64,000 bases of DNA from Paenilisteria rustica. GTDB taxonomy: Bacteria; Bacillota; Bacilli; Lactobacillales; Listeriaceae. The translations under genes and the position numbers were made by a program. This document shows, one piece after another, positions 8,295 to 17,902 of the stretch. The stretch spans positions 1 to 64,000 of the forward strand of contig NZ_JABJVM010000012.1 in assembly GCF_013820765.1 (NCBI RefSeq). The letters run 5' to 3'. The notes under the pieces were generated by a model. The model did no database searches. It saw only the letters and a list, made by a program, of their open reading frames with translations, and had not been told where the DNA came from. The stretch's first letter is position 1. Each line of letters opens with the position of its first letter.

Positions 8295-8555
8295 ATGGAA
8301 ACAAGAAGCGACAAAAATGCGAAATCTCCACGTAAAAAGAAACAAAAGATAGGGAAAATGCATCAATCATATGACGCGTATTTAGTAGAATTAATCGAGG
8401 TTACCCAAGAGAAATGGAATCAACATCGAGACATTGCGCGTAAAAGTTTTGGCTACAACTCGGAAACAGAATATGAATTAAAGAAAGCAGAAGCCAAATA
8501 TTTTTATCTTTTTCGTGAAGCTAGACATCGTAACTTAAGAAACTCGCCGAAATAA
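8295..8555 (+). CDS. yaaL: YaaL family protein (DUF2508)
   Basis: An 86-residue basic protein starting METRSDKNAKSPRKKKQK, with a helical C-terminus (AEAKYFYLFREARHRN) typical of the YaaL/DUF2508 family that follows recR in Bacilli. Its function is unknown. It lies 17 nt after recR with a GAGGTG ribosome binding site, so it is in the same operon. In sporeformers bofA usually comes next; here that gene is absent. Confidence 0.88.
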   Translation: METRSDKNAKSPRKKKQKIGKMHQSYDAYLVELIEVTQEKWNQHRDIARKSFGYNSETEYELKKAEAKYFYLFREARHRNLRNSPK

Positions 8556-8561
8556 AATAGG

Positions 8562-8594
8562 ACTAGAGATCATGGTTGTGGTCTCTAGTTTTGT
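8562..8594 (+). terminator. terminator ending the dnaX-yaaL operon
   Basis: ACTAGAGA (8562-8569) pairs with TCTCTAGT (8582-8589), followed by a short T run. It overlaps the ATG at 8572, which argues against that ATG as the start of the next gene. Confidence 0.65.
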
Positions 8595-8613
8595 GGTTAA
8601 TGGAGTGTGGAAA

Positions 8614-9486
8614 GTGAAGAAAAAACGGAGTATGATGATTGGAGTAATAGTGCTTGTCGTGGTGCTTTTGTTTATGAGTTTTCGAACGACGCTGTTTGAT
8701 CCGCTAGGTTTCCGCGTGAAGCAAGCCTTGAATATTTCCAGTTCAGCAGAGAGTTTGGATGATGAGCCGATTGTGTTTATTCACGGGTTTGATGGCTCCA
8801 ATTGGACGTTTTTCACAACGACGGTTCGGTATAGTACGGCCAATTTTGCGACGCGTTCGTTGACTTTACTCGTTCGTGAAAATGGCGATATTGAGGCTTC
8901 GGGCGTCTACGATAAAGGTATGAAGCGGCCGATGATTCGTGTGAATTTTGAAAATCCGCGATCAATTATACCTAATAATGCGACTTGGTTTTCCAAGGCG
9001 ATGGACACGCTAAAAAATGATTATGGCATTAAAAAAGTGGATATCATTGCGCATTCCTACGGTGGTTTGACGTTCGTTAACTTCTTGCAAAAGTATAATT
9101 ATCAGTCAGACAGCTATCCAAAAGTGGACAAATTCACTGCGATTGGAACACCATTCAATGGCTCCGCTGTGTCAAGCGATGGCAAAACACCGTATGATTT
9201 AGCTGCTAATGGACCGAAAAAAGAGTCTGCTTATTTTCAAGAAATGATGAAGCGTAAAGATAAGATTCCGCACGATTTACAAGTCTTGAATATCGTTGGG
9301 GATTTGGATGACGGCAGTCGGAGCGATGGGCCGGTCGCCGTTGATAGTGCGAAGAGTGCGGCATTCTTATTTAGTAATAACGATTACGAAGAAGTTCTGT
9401 TCACCGGGCGATTCGCGCAGCACAGTTGGCTCCATGCTAATATTGGTGTCGACAGGGAAGTTAAGCAATTCTTGGGAAAAGACTAA
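8614..9486 (+). CDS. DUF915-like alpha/beta hydrolase, membrane-anchored or secreted
   Basis: A 290-residue protein with a basic start (MKKKRS) and one hydrophobic helix at about residues 7-24, so it is likely displayed outside the membrane. The hydrolase domain shows FIHGFDGS (oxyanion region), IIAHSYGG with the nucleophile Ser, GTPFNG, a late Asp region (GDLDDGSRSDGPV) and HSWLH with the probable catalytic His. This set matches the DUF915 lipase-like family common in Listeria and lactobacilli. GTG 8614 has GGAG 8 nt upstream. The substrate is unknown. Confidence 0.8.
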   Translation: MKKKRSMMIGVIVLVVVLLFMSFRTTLFDPLGFRVKQALNISSSAESLDDEPIVFIHGFDGSNWTFFTTTVRYSTANFATRSLTLLVRENGDIEASGVYDKGMKRPMIRVNFENPRSIIPNNATWFSKAMDTLKNDYGIKKVDIIAHSYGGLTFVNFLQKYNYQSDSYPKVDKFTAIGTPFNGSAVSSDGKTPYDLAANGPKKESAYFQEMMKRKDKIPHDLQVLNIVGDLDDGSRSDGPVAVDSAKSAAFLFSNNDYEEVLFTGRFAQHSWLHANIGVDREVKQFLGKD

Positions 9487-9643
9487 AAACAAAGTTGTTC
9501 AGACTATAATAATAGTTAACTCAAATAAAAAAGTATTTTCTGACAAAATTTTGACGGAATCACAAAAATGAGGTAAAATAGAGTGGACTTTATAAATAAG
9601 TCTTTTTGTGTGCAGCTTATTTATAGAGTCTCATCCCAAAATA

Positions 9644-9685
9644 GGCAAGGCTGTAAGTGCTAGTTACAGTCCTGCCTATTTTTTT
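9644..9685. terminator. bidirectional terminator
   Basis: AAATAGGCA...GCTGTAA pairs with TTACAG...TGCCTATTT around a 7-nt loop, with A and T runs at either side. It separates the convergent genes ending at 9486 and 9702; the remaining 9487-9643 shows nothing recognisable. Confidence 0.75.
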
Positions 9686-9701
9686 ACATGGTGCGGATTT
9701 A

Positions 9702-10265
9702 TTAGCTTTCAATCTTCTTTGTGATTTTTGCAGGTGATCCAACGACAATGACATTATCTGGGACGTCTTTGGTGACAAGAGAGCCTGCTCCGACAACAGA
9801 ATTCTCGCCAATCGTGACACCAGGCAATATGGTCGCCGCTGCTCCAATCCAAGCATTTTTCTTAATATGAATGGGTTTTGTGAATAGCCCTCTACGATTT
9901 GTAGGTTCTAGTAAGTGATTGACTGTAATCAGATTTACTCGAGGCCCAATTAAAACGTGGTCGTCGAGCGTAATGCCTCCTAAATCAACGAACATCGCGT
10001 TCCTATTAATAAAAACATGTTTTCCGAGTGTAATGTGCTTTCCAAAATCGGTATGAAAGGGAAGAAGTACCGTGACTGTATCGTCTATTTTTGCGCCTAT
10101 AATGTCGGATAAAATTTGATTCCTCTCTTGCTTGGAATGGAAGGCATGGTTTAAATGAACTAACCTTTCTTCATTCTCTTCCTGCAAGTGATGAATTTCT
10201 TCAAAAATCGGATCAGATACCATTATTTCTCGATTACTGATTCGATTTCTTAATGTGTCTGCCAA
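9702..10265 (-). CDS. sugar O-acetyltransferase (Maa/LacA-type left-handed beta-helix)
   Basis: A 187-residue acetyl-CoA-dependent transferase. The N-terminal helical maltose-acetyltransferase cap is at about 1-60. Hexapeptide repeats of the left-handed beta-helix follow (ITLGKHVFINRNAMF, ITLDDHVLIGPRVNL, IHIKKNAWIGAAATILPGV, IGENSVVGAGSLV). The catalytic His lies in NHLLEPTNRR. The TTG start at 10265 has AGGAGGG at good spacing. It is transcribed divergently from the LysR gene at 10373, which probably controls it. The acceptor sugar is not predictable. Confidence 0.88.
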   Translation of the reverse strand: MADTLRNRISNREIMVSDPIFEEIHHLQEENEERLVHLNHAFHSKQERNQILSDIIGAKIDDTVTVLLPFHTDFGKHITLGKHVFINRNAMFVDLGGITLDDHVLIGPRVNLITVNHLLEPTNRRGLFTKPIHIKKNAWIGAAATILPGVTIGENSVVGAGSLVTKDVPDNVIVVGSPAKITKKIES

Positions 10266-10372
10266 AACAATCCCTCCTAACTATTTGTCATCTTCAGTTT
10301 ACGGTAGTATTATATATATGTCTAATACCTATAAACTATAATCAAATATAACTAATTATTATAGGAGGTTTT

Positions 10373-11239
10373 ATGGAACTTCGAGTATTGAACTATTTTT
10401 TAGCAGTAGCCAGAGAAAGAAATATTAGCAAAGCGGCCAAAAGTTTACACCTCTCTCAACCAACATTGTCTAAGCAATTAAAAGAGTTAGAGGAAGAGCT
10501 AGGTGTTATACTTTTTGAGAGAGGGAATCGTGAAATCAGCCTAACAGAAGAGGGCCTATTTTTATTAAGCAAGGGCAATGAGATACTGACTTTAGTTGAA
10601 AAGACGACCATGAATTTAAGGAAGGATGAGGTTGTCGCTGGAGAAATTCATGTTGGAGGCGGAGAGACTAAGGCGATGTCGCTGATTGCCAAAACGATGA
10701 AACAGATGATGGATGCGTATCCTGAAGTAAAGGTGAATTTGTATAGCGGCAATGCAGATGATATTATGGGAAAATTAGATGCTGGTTTGTTAGATTTTGG
10801 AGTGGTTGTTAATCCGACTAATAAACAAAAATATGCGTATATCAATTTGCCACAGAAAGATAGGTGGGGGTTGCTCGTTAGATGTGATCATTTCTTAGCT
10901 GAAAAGGAAACGATTATGCCAGCTGATTTAGTAGGAGTCCCGTTGTTCGTTTCCCAGCAAAGTTTGGTAAGCAATCAAATTTCTGAATGGCTTGGAAACA
11001 ATCTGGATCAACTAGATATTGTGGGTAGCTATAATTTGTTATATAATGCCTCCTTGATGGTGGAGCAAGGCGTTGGTTGTGCTCTGTGTATCGATGGAAT
11101 CATTAATACAACGGAAAGTAATTTGAGTTTTGTTCCACTTCAACCGAAATTGGATGCGTCATTAAGCATGATTTGGAAAAAGAATCAGGCGATGTCTATT
11201 GCAGCGACTAAGTTTTTAGATCAATTAAAAGCAGAGTAG
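10373..11239 (+). CDS. LysR-family transcriptional regulator
   Basis: A 288-residue regulator with an N-terminal winged HTH (MELRVLNYFLAVARERNI, SQPTLSKQLKELEEELG) and a substrate-binding domain from about residue 90. ATG 10373 is preceded by AGGAGG. The 107-bp intergenic region shared with the divergent acetyltransferase gene is the expected binding site; it is very AT-rich and contains candidate -10 boxes for both directions. The inducer is unknown. Confidence 0.88.
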   Translation: MELRVLNYFLAVARERNISKAAKSLHLSQPTLSKQLKELEEELGVILFERGNREISLTEEGLFLLSKGNEILTLVEKTTMNLRKDEVVAGEIHVGGGETKAMSLIAKTMKQMMDAYPEVKVNLYSGNADDIMGKLDAGLLDFGVVVNPTNKQKYAYINLPQKDRWGLLVRCDHFLAEKETIMPADLVGVPLFVSQQSLVSNQISEWLGNNLDQLDIVGSYNLLYNASLMVEQGVGCALCIDGIINTTESNLSFVPLQPKLDASLSMIWKKNQAMSIAATKFLDQLKAE

Positions 11240-11286
11240 TAGCCTTTTTTTGAGAGCTTGGCTCCGAGCTACTAAAATTGAAAAAC

Positions 11287-11315
11287 TTGATTTATGTAGC
11301 GAGTAAGAGTATACT
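11287..11315 (+). promoter_or_regulatory. sigma-A promoter of rpsN
   Basis: TTGATT at 11287-11292 and TATACT at 11310-11315 with a 17-nt spacer. The Zur-like operator starts just 3 nt downstream. Confidence 0.75.
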
Positions 11316-11317
11316 TG

Positions 11318-11340
11318 TTAAATCGTAATGATTACTATTA
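11318..11340 (+). promoter_or_regulatory. Zur box upstream of rpsN
   Basis: The sequence AAATCGTAATGATTACTATT matches the Bacillus Zur operator core (TCGTAATNATTACGA type) at nearly every position. It covers the predicted transcription start, so zinc-loaded Zur should block transcription. Inference from motif only. Confidence 0.75.
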
Positions 11341-11356
11341 TCAAAGGAGGAAATAT

Positions 11357-11626
11357 ATGGCTAAAAAATCTAAAATAGCAAAAGCGGCGAAACAACGTCA
11401 ATTAATCGCGCAATATGCTGACTTAAGACGTGAATTAAAGGCAAGCGGTGACATAGAAGCTCTGAATAAATTGCCGAAAGACTCAAATCCGATTCGTTAT
11501 AAAAATCGTGATCTAGTTGATGGCAGACCACGAGCTTATATGCGCAAATTCGCAATGTCTCGGATTACATTTCGAGAACTCGCACATAAAGGACAAATTC
11601 CTGGCGTGAAAAAAGCCAGTTGGTGA
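11357..11626 (+). CDS. rpsN: 30S ribosomal protein S14, zinc-independent alternative form
   Basis: An 89-residue S14 ([15 protein letters not shown] ... [34 protein letters not shown]). It lacks the CxxC-x12-CxxC zinc ribbon of the short essential form, so it is the C-minus paralogue that replaces the zinc S14 under zinc starvation. ATG 11357 has AAAGGAGG upstream; an in-frame upstream ATG at 11315 overlaps the promoter. The promoter and Zur box directly upstream support zinc-responsive expression, as known for B. subtilis rpsNB (yhzA). Confidence 0.95.
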   Translation: MAKKSKIAKAAKQRQLIAQYADLRRELKASGDIEALNKLPKDSNPIRYKNRDLVDGRPRAYMRKFAMSRITFRELAHKGQIPGVKKASW

Positions 11627-11630
11627 ACGA

Positions 11631-11671
11631 AAAAATGCCTCGCGTGATTATCACGCGAGGCATTTTTTCAT
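11631..11671. terminator. bidirectional terminator between rpsN and dhaM
   Basis: AAAATGCCTCGCGTGAT pairs with the mirrored half ATCACGCGAGGCATTTT, flanked by A and T runs, between convergent genes. Confidence 0.9.
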
Positions 11672-12042
11672 TTCATAATAATCGTTTCTAAGTTTTTATT
11701 AATCACATCGATATTTTCGTCCATTTGAAGCTGGGCCGCAGTGACATAAGCGCCTTCCAAGATAGGGACATCGAACAGGAGGATTTCCTTATCCGAGATT
11801 TCCATAATCGTTTCGATGTTCATTTTTGCGCTGCCGAGATCATAGAAAGCATAGAGGTAATCCGCTTCATTGGTCTCAAAAGCTGTACTTACTTTCTCAA
11901 AACTCGTGCCGATTTCGCCGTCATCCGTTCCACCAGCGTGTGTAATCGCAACGTCACGCGCGACTTCCTGAATGATTTGATGAATGCCATACGCGACATC
12001 TGCAGAATGGGAGATAATCACAATACCGTATTTTTTTGTCAT
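11668..12042 (-). CDS. dhaM: PTS-dependent dihydroxyacetone kinase phosphotransferase subunit
   Basis: A 124-residue EIIA-mannose-like protein that passes phosphate from HPr to the ADP bound in DhaL. The N-terminus GIVIISHSADVAYGI contains the phospho-accepting His12, and THAGGTDDGEIGTS and YDLGSAKMN match the fold. Only the EIIA-like domain is present, as in Gram-positive DhaM; the HPr/EI domains of E. coli DhaM are absent. Its ATG directly follows the dhaL stop codon, so expression is coupled. Confidence 0.93.
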   Translation of the reverse strand: MTKKYGIVIISHSADVAYGIHQIIQEVARDVAITHAGGTDDGEIGTSFEKVSTAFETNEADYLYAFYDLGSAKMNIETIMEISDKEILLFDVPILEGAYVTAAQLQMDENIDVINKNLETIIMK

Positions 12043-12642
12043 CTATTTCAGCTCCTCCTGTGCGAGTAAGGCTTGGAAAAGTAGTGCAGAAGAGTAAGCG
12101 CCTGGATCAAGATGGCCAATGGAACGATCGCCAAGATAAGCGGCACGGCCTTTCGTAGCTTTCAGATCTTTCGTTTTTTGGAGCGAGGCCTCAATGACAT
12201 CACCAGTCAATTCGTCTTGGCGCAGGGCGTGGATAACCGGTTCCCAAACATCAATCATCGTTTTTTCACCAGCATGCGACTTGCCGCGGTGCTCAATCCC
12301 GTCCAGCCCAGCTTCTAGCGCCTCAATCAATTCGGCCTCGGTCAACGTGCCCGCTTCGGTCGCTTTACTCATCGCGAGAAAAGCACTGCCATACAGCGGT
12401 CCAGAAGCGCCACCAACCTTACTAAGTATCGTCATGCCAGCCGTTTTGAATGCTTCTTTTACGTTTGTCGGCTCTTTCTCCGCCAGCGTTTTTTTCAGTT
12501 CCGTGAGGCCACGCGCCATGTTAATCCCGTGGTCACCATCGCCAATCGCTTGATCCAAATCGCTGAGCAACTGCTTGTTTTGGATGACACGATCGCTGAA
12601 ATCCGTCAGCCACCCAATCGCCCATTTTAGATTATAAGTCAT
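12043..12642 (-). CDS. dhaL: dihydroxyacetone kinase subunit L (ADP-binding)
   Basis: A 199-residue subunit holding ADP as a coenzyme between DhaM and DhaK. The Mg-ATP site is DLDQAIGDGDHGINMARG near residues 28-45, with further motifs KVGGASGPLYGSAF and DPGAYSS. ATG 12642 has AGGAGGG 6 nt upstream, within the end of dhaK; an in-frame upstream ATG at 12663 is too far back for the family. The gene is second in dhaK-dhaL-dhaM. Confidence 0.94.
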   Translation of the reverse strand: MTYNLKWAIGWLTDFSDRVIQNKQLLSDLDQAIGDGDHGINMARGLTELKKTLAEKEPTNVKEAFKTAGMTILSKVGGASGPLYGSAFLAMSKATEAGTLTEAELIEALEAGLDGIEHRGKSHAGEKTMIDVWEPVIHALRQDELTGDVIEASLQKTKDLKATKGRAAYLGDRSIGHLDPGAYSSALLFQALLAQEELK

Positions 12643-12653
12643 TGCAATCCCTC

Positions 12654-13646
12654 CTATTTCCACGCGCTAGTTACGACAGGATAGTTCACTAAATCGAGCC
12701 ATTTTTCATCCGCTAATTTCAAAATTGTCAAGGAGACGCCGTTCATATCAAGCGATGTCATAAAGTCACCAACGAGCGTTTTAGCAACAGGAATCCCGTG
12801 AGCTGCGATGATTTTGTGCACATCATTGGCGAAAATATATTGCTCCATGAGTGGCGTCGCGCCCATGCCGTTGACGAGAACAACGATTTTGTCATTCGTG
12901 CCAAGAATCAGTTCCGCGTTAATCCGAGCAAAAAGCAAATTCGCGAGTTCATGCGAGGTCATCACCTTTTCGCGACTAGATCCAGGCTCACCGTGAATCC
13001 CAACGCCGACTTCAATCTCGTCTTCGGGAAGTTCGAAACCGCGATGTCCCACCTCGGGAACCGTCCCAGCTGACAAGGCTGCGCCAATCGATTTGACGGA
13101 AGCCACGACTTTTTCACCGAGGGCTTGGAGTTCTTCGAGTGAGGCACCAGCCTCCGCGGCCGCGCCTACAATTTTATGGACAAATACCGTCCCTGCAACG
13201 CCGCGCTGACCAGTCGTAAACGAGCTATCTTCCACCGCGATATCATCATTGACGAGGACAGACGCCACGTTAATCCCTTCTGCCTCCGCGAGTTCCGCCG
13301 CCATTTCAAAATTCATCACGTCACCCGTATAATTTTTCACGATGAGTAGCACACCTGTTCCTTGATCCGCGACTTTGATTCCTTCCAAAATTTGATCCGG
13401 CGTAGGCGATGTGAAAACGTCTCCACAAACCGCCGCGCTAAGCATCCCTTTACCAACATAACCAGCATGCGCAGGCTCGTGACCAGAACCGCCACCGCTG
13501 ACCAGCCCAACTTTTCCAGAACGTTTGTCGTTACGAGCAATGACACGCGTGCCTTCCACGCGGTAAACAAGATCGCTGTGCGTTTTAACGAGGCCTTCCA
13601 CCATTTGTTCCACGGCTTGATCGACTGCATTTAGAATCTTTTTCAT
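12654..13646 (-). CDS. dhaK: dihydroxyacetone kinase subunit K (substrate-binding)
   Basis: A 330-residue subunit that binds dihydroxyacetone covalently through His218 (in VGVGIHGEPGSS). Other landmarks are LVSGGGSGHEPAHAGYVG, TSPTPDQI, NYTGDVMNFEMA and LVNGMGATPLME. Length equals the family norm. AAGGAGG precedes the ATG by about 9 nt. It starts the dhaKLM operon, which feeds dihydroxyacetone phosphate into glycolysis using PEP as donor, so it pairs with glycerol or formaldehyde-linked metabolism elsewhere. I found no dedicated DhaQ/DhaS regulator nearby. Confidence 0.96.
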   Translation of the reverse strand: MKKILNAVDQAVEQMVEGLVKTHSDLVYRVEGTRVIARNDKRSGKVGLVSGGGSGHEPAHAGYVGKGMLSAAVCGDVFTSPTPDQILEGIKVADQGTGVLLIVKNYTGDVMNFEMAAELAEAEGINVASVLVNDDIAVEDSSFTTGQRGVAGTVFVHKIVGAAAEAGASLEELQALGEKVVASVKSIGAALSAGTVPEVGHRGFELPEDEIEVGVGIHGEPGSSREKVMTSHELANLLFARINAELILGTNDKIVVLVNGMGATPLMEQYIFANDVHKIIAAHGIPVAKTLVGDFMTSLDMNGVSLTILKLADEKWLDLVNYPVVTSAWK

Positions 13647-13753
13647 TTTTGCTGTCTCCTCCTTGCTTTTAGTTCCTACTATGTAAATTTCCCTGATGGT
13701 GGGAGATTAAACGTTTATGATACAATAGATGAGATAAGATTGGAGGGTTTTCG

Positions 13754-15118
13754 ATGCAAAACAAGATGCCGATTGTGGAGGCTTTAAAAAATCACGAGGG
13801 GGCAACATCCCTACACGTGCCAGGACATAAAAATGGGCTATTATTTCCCGGGAAATATCGCGAAGTTTTGCGTCATGATCTCACAGAAATTTCGGGATTA
13901 GACGATTTGCATCACCCAGAAGGTGCGATACTTGAGGCGCAGCAATTACTCGCCAAATGCTACAATACAGATCGCAGTTACATGTTGGTGAACGGATCAA
14001 CCGTCGGGAATTTGGCGATGATTCTGGGAACTTGCAAGCGTGGGGATACGGTGATAGTGTCGCGGGATTGCCACAAATCAGTGATGCATGCGTTAGATTT
14101 GGTGGGTGTCCACACGATTTATTTGGCGACACGAAAGGAACCGCAGACAGGTACGGCGAATGGTGTTGAAGCTTCGATATTGCGCGAAGCCTTACAAATG
14201 GAAACGATTCGCGCCGTCATATTCACCTATCCAAGCTACTACGGTTTTGACTTTGACCTAGCGACCTGTATCGCGACCTGTCGAGAATTCGGTGCACTCG
14301 TACTTGTTGACGAAGCGCACGGTGCTCATTTTCAAGCAGACGCCTCATTATTTCCAGTATCATCCATAGAACTCAGCGCGGATGTTGTCGTGCATTCTGC
14401 GCATAAAACCCTACCTGCGCTGACGATGGGATCTTATTTACATATACCAAAATGGCGCGAAGAATTAGCCGAGATTCCGCGCTATCTACAAATGTTGCAA
14501 TCGAGCAGCCCTTCCTATTTAATCATGGCATCACTCGATTATGCGCGTCATTATGTGGCAAACTACAATGAACAGGACACAAAAGCATTCCTAAAAATTC
14601 GCGCAGATTGGATAGCGTGGCTTCGGCAAAATAACCTCACTGTCATCACACCTGACGATCCACTAAAGCTCAGCGTTTGTAAAGACGGCTTATCAGGTTT
14701 CGACCTCCAAACAATATTCGAACAGGCAGGCTACTATCCAGAACTCGCGGACGCTAATAATGTGTTACTAACATTACCTCTAATCAAAGAAGGCATGGAA
14801 TTCCAGGCCCCTACAGCTCAATTAAATTGGAATGCCGCAGATTTTGGCAAATTATCTGAGCCAATCTCAATGACAATCCCAAAAATCACAAAAATTTTAG
14901 CTCGCGATACAACTCACTCAACCTGTTTCGAAACACTTGAAAATACAATCGGCAAAACAGCAGCAGAAATGGTTATTCCATACCCACCAGGAATTCCAGT
15001 TATTTTAGCTGGTGAGATAATAACAGCGACACACATCGAAATACTTTTATCAGTCCAAAAACATCACTACCAAGGCGGTGAAAAACTTCACCAAAACCAA
15101 ATGAAAATTTTCATATAA
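13754..15118 (+). CDS. Orn/Lys/Arg-type decarboxylase (YaaO-like)
   Basis: A 454-residue PLP-dependent fold-type I decarboxylase. HVPGHKNG near the N-terminus, VNGSTVGN, DEAHGAHF and HSAHKTLPALTMG (Schiff-base Lys218) are hallmarks, and PYPPGIPVILAGE near the C-terminus is the family signature. The short form lacks an N-terminal response-regulator-like wing. It sits directly before tmk exactly as yaaO does in B. subtilis. Substrate (arginine, lysine or ornithine) is not settled by sequence. GGAGGG precedes the ATG. Confidence 0.9.
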   Translation: MQNKMPIVEALKNHEGATSLHVPGHKNGLLFPGKYREVLRHDLTEISGLDDLHHPEGAILEAQQLLAKCYNTDRSYMLVNGSTVGNLAMILGTCKRGDTVIVSRDCHKSVMHALDLVGVHTIYLATRKEPQTGTANGVEASILREALQMETIRAVIFTYPSYYGFDFDLATCIATCREFGALVLVDEAHGAHFQADASLFPVSSIELSADVVVHSAHKTLPALTMGSYLHIPKWREELAEIPRYLQMLQSSSPSYLIMASLDYARHYVANYNEQDTKAFLKIRADWIAWLRQNNLTVITPDDPLKLSVCKDGLSGFDLQTIFEQAGYYPELADANNVLLTLPLIKEGMEFQAPTAQLNWNAADFGKLSEPISMTIPKITKILARDTTHSTCFETLENTIGKTAAEMVIPYPPGIPVILAGEIITATHIEILLSVQKHHYQGGEKLHQNQMKIFI

Positions 15119-15187
15119 ATATAAGCGTTTTGCGCCAGTTCATGGTATGCTTAGAACTAAGAAAACGAATAAGGATGGTAACAAAAA

Positions 15188-15814
15188 ATGAACGGTATTT
15201 TTATCACGTTAGAAGGTCCAGATGGATCAGGGAAAACAACGGTCGGCGCGCGTCTAGCAGAGCGTTTAGAAGCAGCAGGAATCCAATTTGTCAAAACGAG
15301 AGAACCAGGAGGTAGCAAGATTTCTGATGTCGTACGGGAAATTTTCCTGAACGATCTCGACAGCAGAATGGACGCAAAAACCGAAGCCTTGTTGATTGCC
15401 GGTGCGAGACGCCAACACGTCGTGGAGCTTATCCGCCCAGCCCTCGCCGAAGGAAAACTAGTCCTGTGTGACCGATTCATCGATAGTTCGCTTGCCTATC
15501 AAGGCGTTGGACGCGATATCGGGATCGACGAAGTTTTGAAAATCAATCAATTTGCCGTTGAAACAACGATGCCAGATGTGACGTATTATTTAGACGTTCC
15601 AGCAGACGTTGGCTTGGCAAGAATCGCTGCGAATAAAGGCCGCGAAGTCAACCGCCTCGACATGGAAGACGTGACATTCCACAACAAAGTGCAGTCAGGT
15701 TATGAAACTGTGCGCGACATGTTCCCAGAACGGATTGAAATCATTGATGCGACAAGAAGTATCGACGAAATCGTCACAGATATTTTCGAACGAATCCAAG
15801 CGAGATTGGGCTGA
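15188..15814 (+). CDS. tmk: thymidylate kinase
   Basis: A 208-residue enzyme phosphorylating dTMP to dTDP. The P-loop GPDGSGKT is at residues 10-17, the DRX motif is [13 protein letters not shown], and the segment [15 protein letters not shown] binds substrate. [13 protein letters not shown] is the lid region. A hairpin without a T run follows the stop. The gene lies between the decarboxylase and yaaQ in the conserved order. Confidence 0.96.
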   Translation: MNGIFITLEGPDGSGKTTVGARLAERLEAAGIQFVKTREPGGSKISDVVREIFLNDLDSRMDAKTEALLIAGARRQHVVELIRPALAEGKLVLCDRFIDSSLAYQGVGRDIGIDEVLKINQFAVETTMPDVTYYLDVPADVGLARIAANKGREVNRLDMEDVTFHNKVQSGYETVRDMFPERIEIIDATRSIDEIVTDIFERIQARLG

Positions 15815-15869
15815 CATCTCTTGTTACATATCGAGATGAGCCCCGCCCGCCACGAGGTTTTATTAGTAA

Positions 15870-16255
<386 letters not shown>

Positions 16256-16256
<1 letters not shown>

Positions 16257-16294
16257 AAAAAGGTTGAGCTAGAAATCCTAGCTCAACCTTTTTT
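16256..16294. terminator. bidirectional terminator after yaaQ
   Basis: AAAGGTTGAGCTAG pairs with CTAGCTCAACCTTT around a 5-nt loop, with A and T runs on either side; it serves both yaaQ and the convergent pucR-like gene. Confidence 0.9.
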
Positions 16295-17902
16295 GTCCGA
16301 CAACAATAACGCCAACCGCAACTTCAGCGAAAAATCCGCATGCGTAATCGGATGATCGAGCAGCGCCGCACATTTCGCAATCCTGTACTTCACCGTATTC
16401 CGATGAATATACAACTGTTTCGCCGTCTCCGTAATCTCGCATTGACAACTCAAATACACCTGTAATGTCCGCCGCAACTCCTGATGCATCTCATTTTGCG
16501 GGTAGGCCAGCGTCTTCAACGTGAACAAACAAAAATGCTGAATCTGCTCCACCGGAATAAACTGCATCAACTCCATAATCCCCTTCGACTCATAAAAATG
16601 CACAAACGAGTGATAGTGATCCTTCTCACTTTGCCGATACGTATCCACAGCCTCCATGTAAGAATAATGAATCGAAGCCGTCTCATACACCTCGTTACCC
16701 GCCGCAAACGAAATCGAAATCGGGAACAACCGATCAAGCGCCGTCTGAATCGCAACCAACCGCTCTTTCAAATCCGCCTCATGCTGCTGCAGCAAAATAA
16801 TAAACTTATCCTCCGTCGGGTGCGGAAATATCAACGCATTCTCAAAATTCCGATGCAATTCCCGCTCCAACCACTCATACGTCAGCGAATAAATCTCTTC
16901 CTGCAACGTCAAATTCTTCAGCGCCATCGAACTCTCATCAATCCCCGCCACCAAGCACCGATAATAATCCGACGGCAACAAACCATAACCCTTCCCATAA
17001 TCCAGCAAGTTTCGCGTATATTCCGCGTCATCCTCGCCCTTTTGCAACAACTTCGTGAAAAATTTCCCACGCAACGTTCGGTTACCTTCCGCCAATTTCT
17101 GATTCTTATAAATCGTAAACGAAATAATCGTGTTCGCCTGCTCAATCGCGAGCTGCGAGAACGGATACGGAATCTGATCCGCTTTCAAAATCACCAGAAA
17201 ATACGGATAGTACGTCGTCACTTTCACTGGGAAAACCGAAATCAACAACGTATCATCTTCCAGCAAAAACGTCATTTCACTTGAAAGCTCCGGCGTCTTT
17301 TTCAATTTCGCATGAATATCATCTAGTGTCGTCGCGTAACTAGGCTGTTTAAAATGCTGCGTACTCGCCACAACCTCCAAAAACGGGTTAATCAACACCA
17401 CCGGCCGCTTCAAAATACCACCTAAATTCTGAATCAAAGACTGTAGCGACGCGCCCTTAATCATCATTTTCGAAAACTTCTGCTGAATATCAATCGCATA
17501 ATGAAACTTCTCCGTCTGATGATCCCAAATATAAGACAACAACTGGTGCGAAATCGTGCCCAGCGTCACCGTAAGCGGAATCCGCAAAATCGGAAACTTC
17601 AACCGGTTCGCGGTCTCAATCACCATCGGATCCAATTTATCAATAAAACGCCCCAACTTAATCCCGAGCCCAGCAGCCGGCAAACGATGCAAATCTTCAA
17701 TCAATTTACAAAGCGCTTCCGGATCATTCTGAAAAGCCATCGCAGTTGTAAGCAAAAATGTATTTTTAGGCAAGTAAGCAACAATATCAGGCGTCTCCGA
17801 AATCTCAATCGTATCGACCATATTCTCCAAATCGGCCTCCGCATTTATCACTTCAATATTAGAAAACCTTGGCGTTAGTAGCAGTTCGGACATCGTTGTC
17901 AT
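16283..17902 (-). CDS. pucR: PucR-family transcriptional regulator of purine catabolism
   Basis: A 539-residue regulator. The N-terminal purine-catabolism PucR domain covers about 1-125 (SELLLTPRFSNIEVINAEADLENMV is its start). A middle GGDEF-like region follows, and the C-terminal helix-turn-helix (QCEITETAKQLYIHRNTVKYRI, about residues 490-515) is diagnostic. ATG 17902 has AAGGGG 8 nt upstream. It is divergent from the pucG-like aminotransferase and near allantoinase and a permease, so allantoin-pathway genes are its likely targets. The coding strand is rich in C-ending codons relative to the neighbouring housekeeping genes. Confidence 0.88.
   Translation of the reverse strand: MTTMSELLLTPRFSNIEVINAEADLENMVDTIEISETPDIVAYLPKNTFLLTTAMAFQNDPEALCKLIEDLHRLPAAGLGIKLGRFIDKLDPMVIETANRLKFPILRIPLTVTLGTISHQLLSYIWDHQTEKFHYAIDIQQKFSKMMIKGASLQSLIQNLGGILKRPVVLINPFLEVVASTQHFKQPSYATTLDDIHAKLKKTPELSSEMTFLLEDDTLLISVFPVKVTTYYPYFLVILKADQIPYPFSQLAIEQANTIISFTIYKNQKLAEGNRTLRGKFFTKLLQKGEDDAEYTRNLLDYGKGYGLLPSDYYRCLVAGIDESSMALKNLTLQEEIYSLTYEWLERELHRNFENALIFPHPTEDKFIILLQQHEADLKERLVAIQTALDRLFPISISFAAGNEVYETASIHYSYMEAVDTYRQSEKDHYHSFVHFYESKGIMELMQFIPVEQIQHFCLFTLKTLAYPQNEMHQELRRTLQVYLSCQCEITETAKQLYIHRNTVKYRIAKCAALLDHPITHADFSLKLRLALLLSDKKG

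Noticed and set aside
16484-17284. A 266-codon open frame antisense to pucR
   Set aside because: Extreme Arg/Leu/Gln composition and no ribosome binding site; it mirrors the C-ending codon bias of pucR on the other strand.
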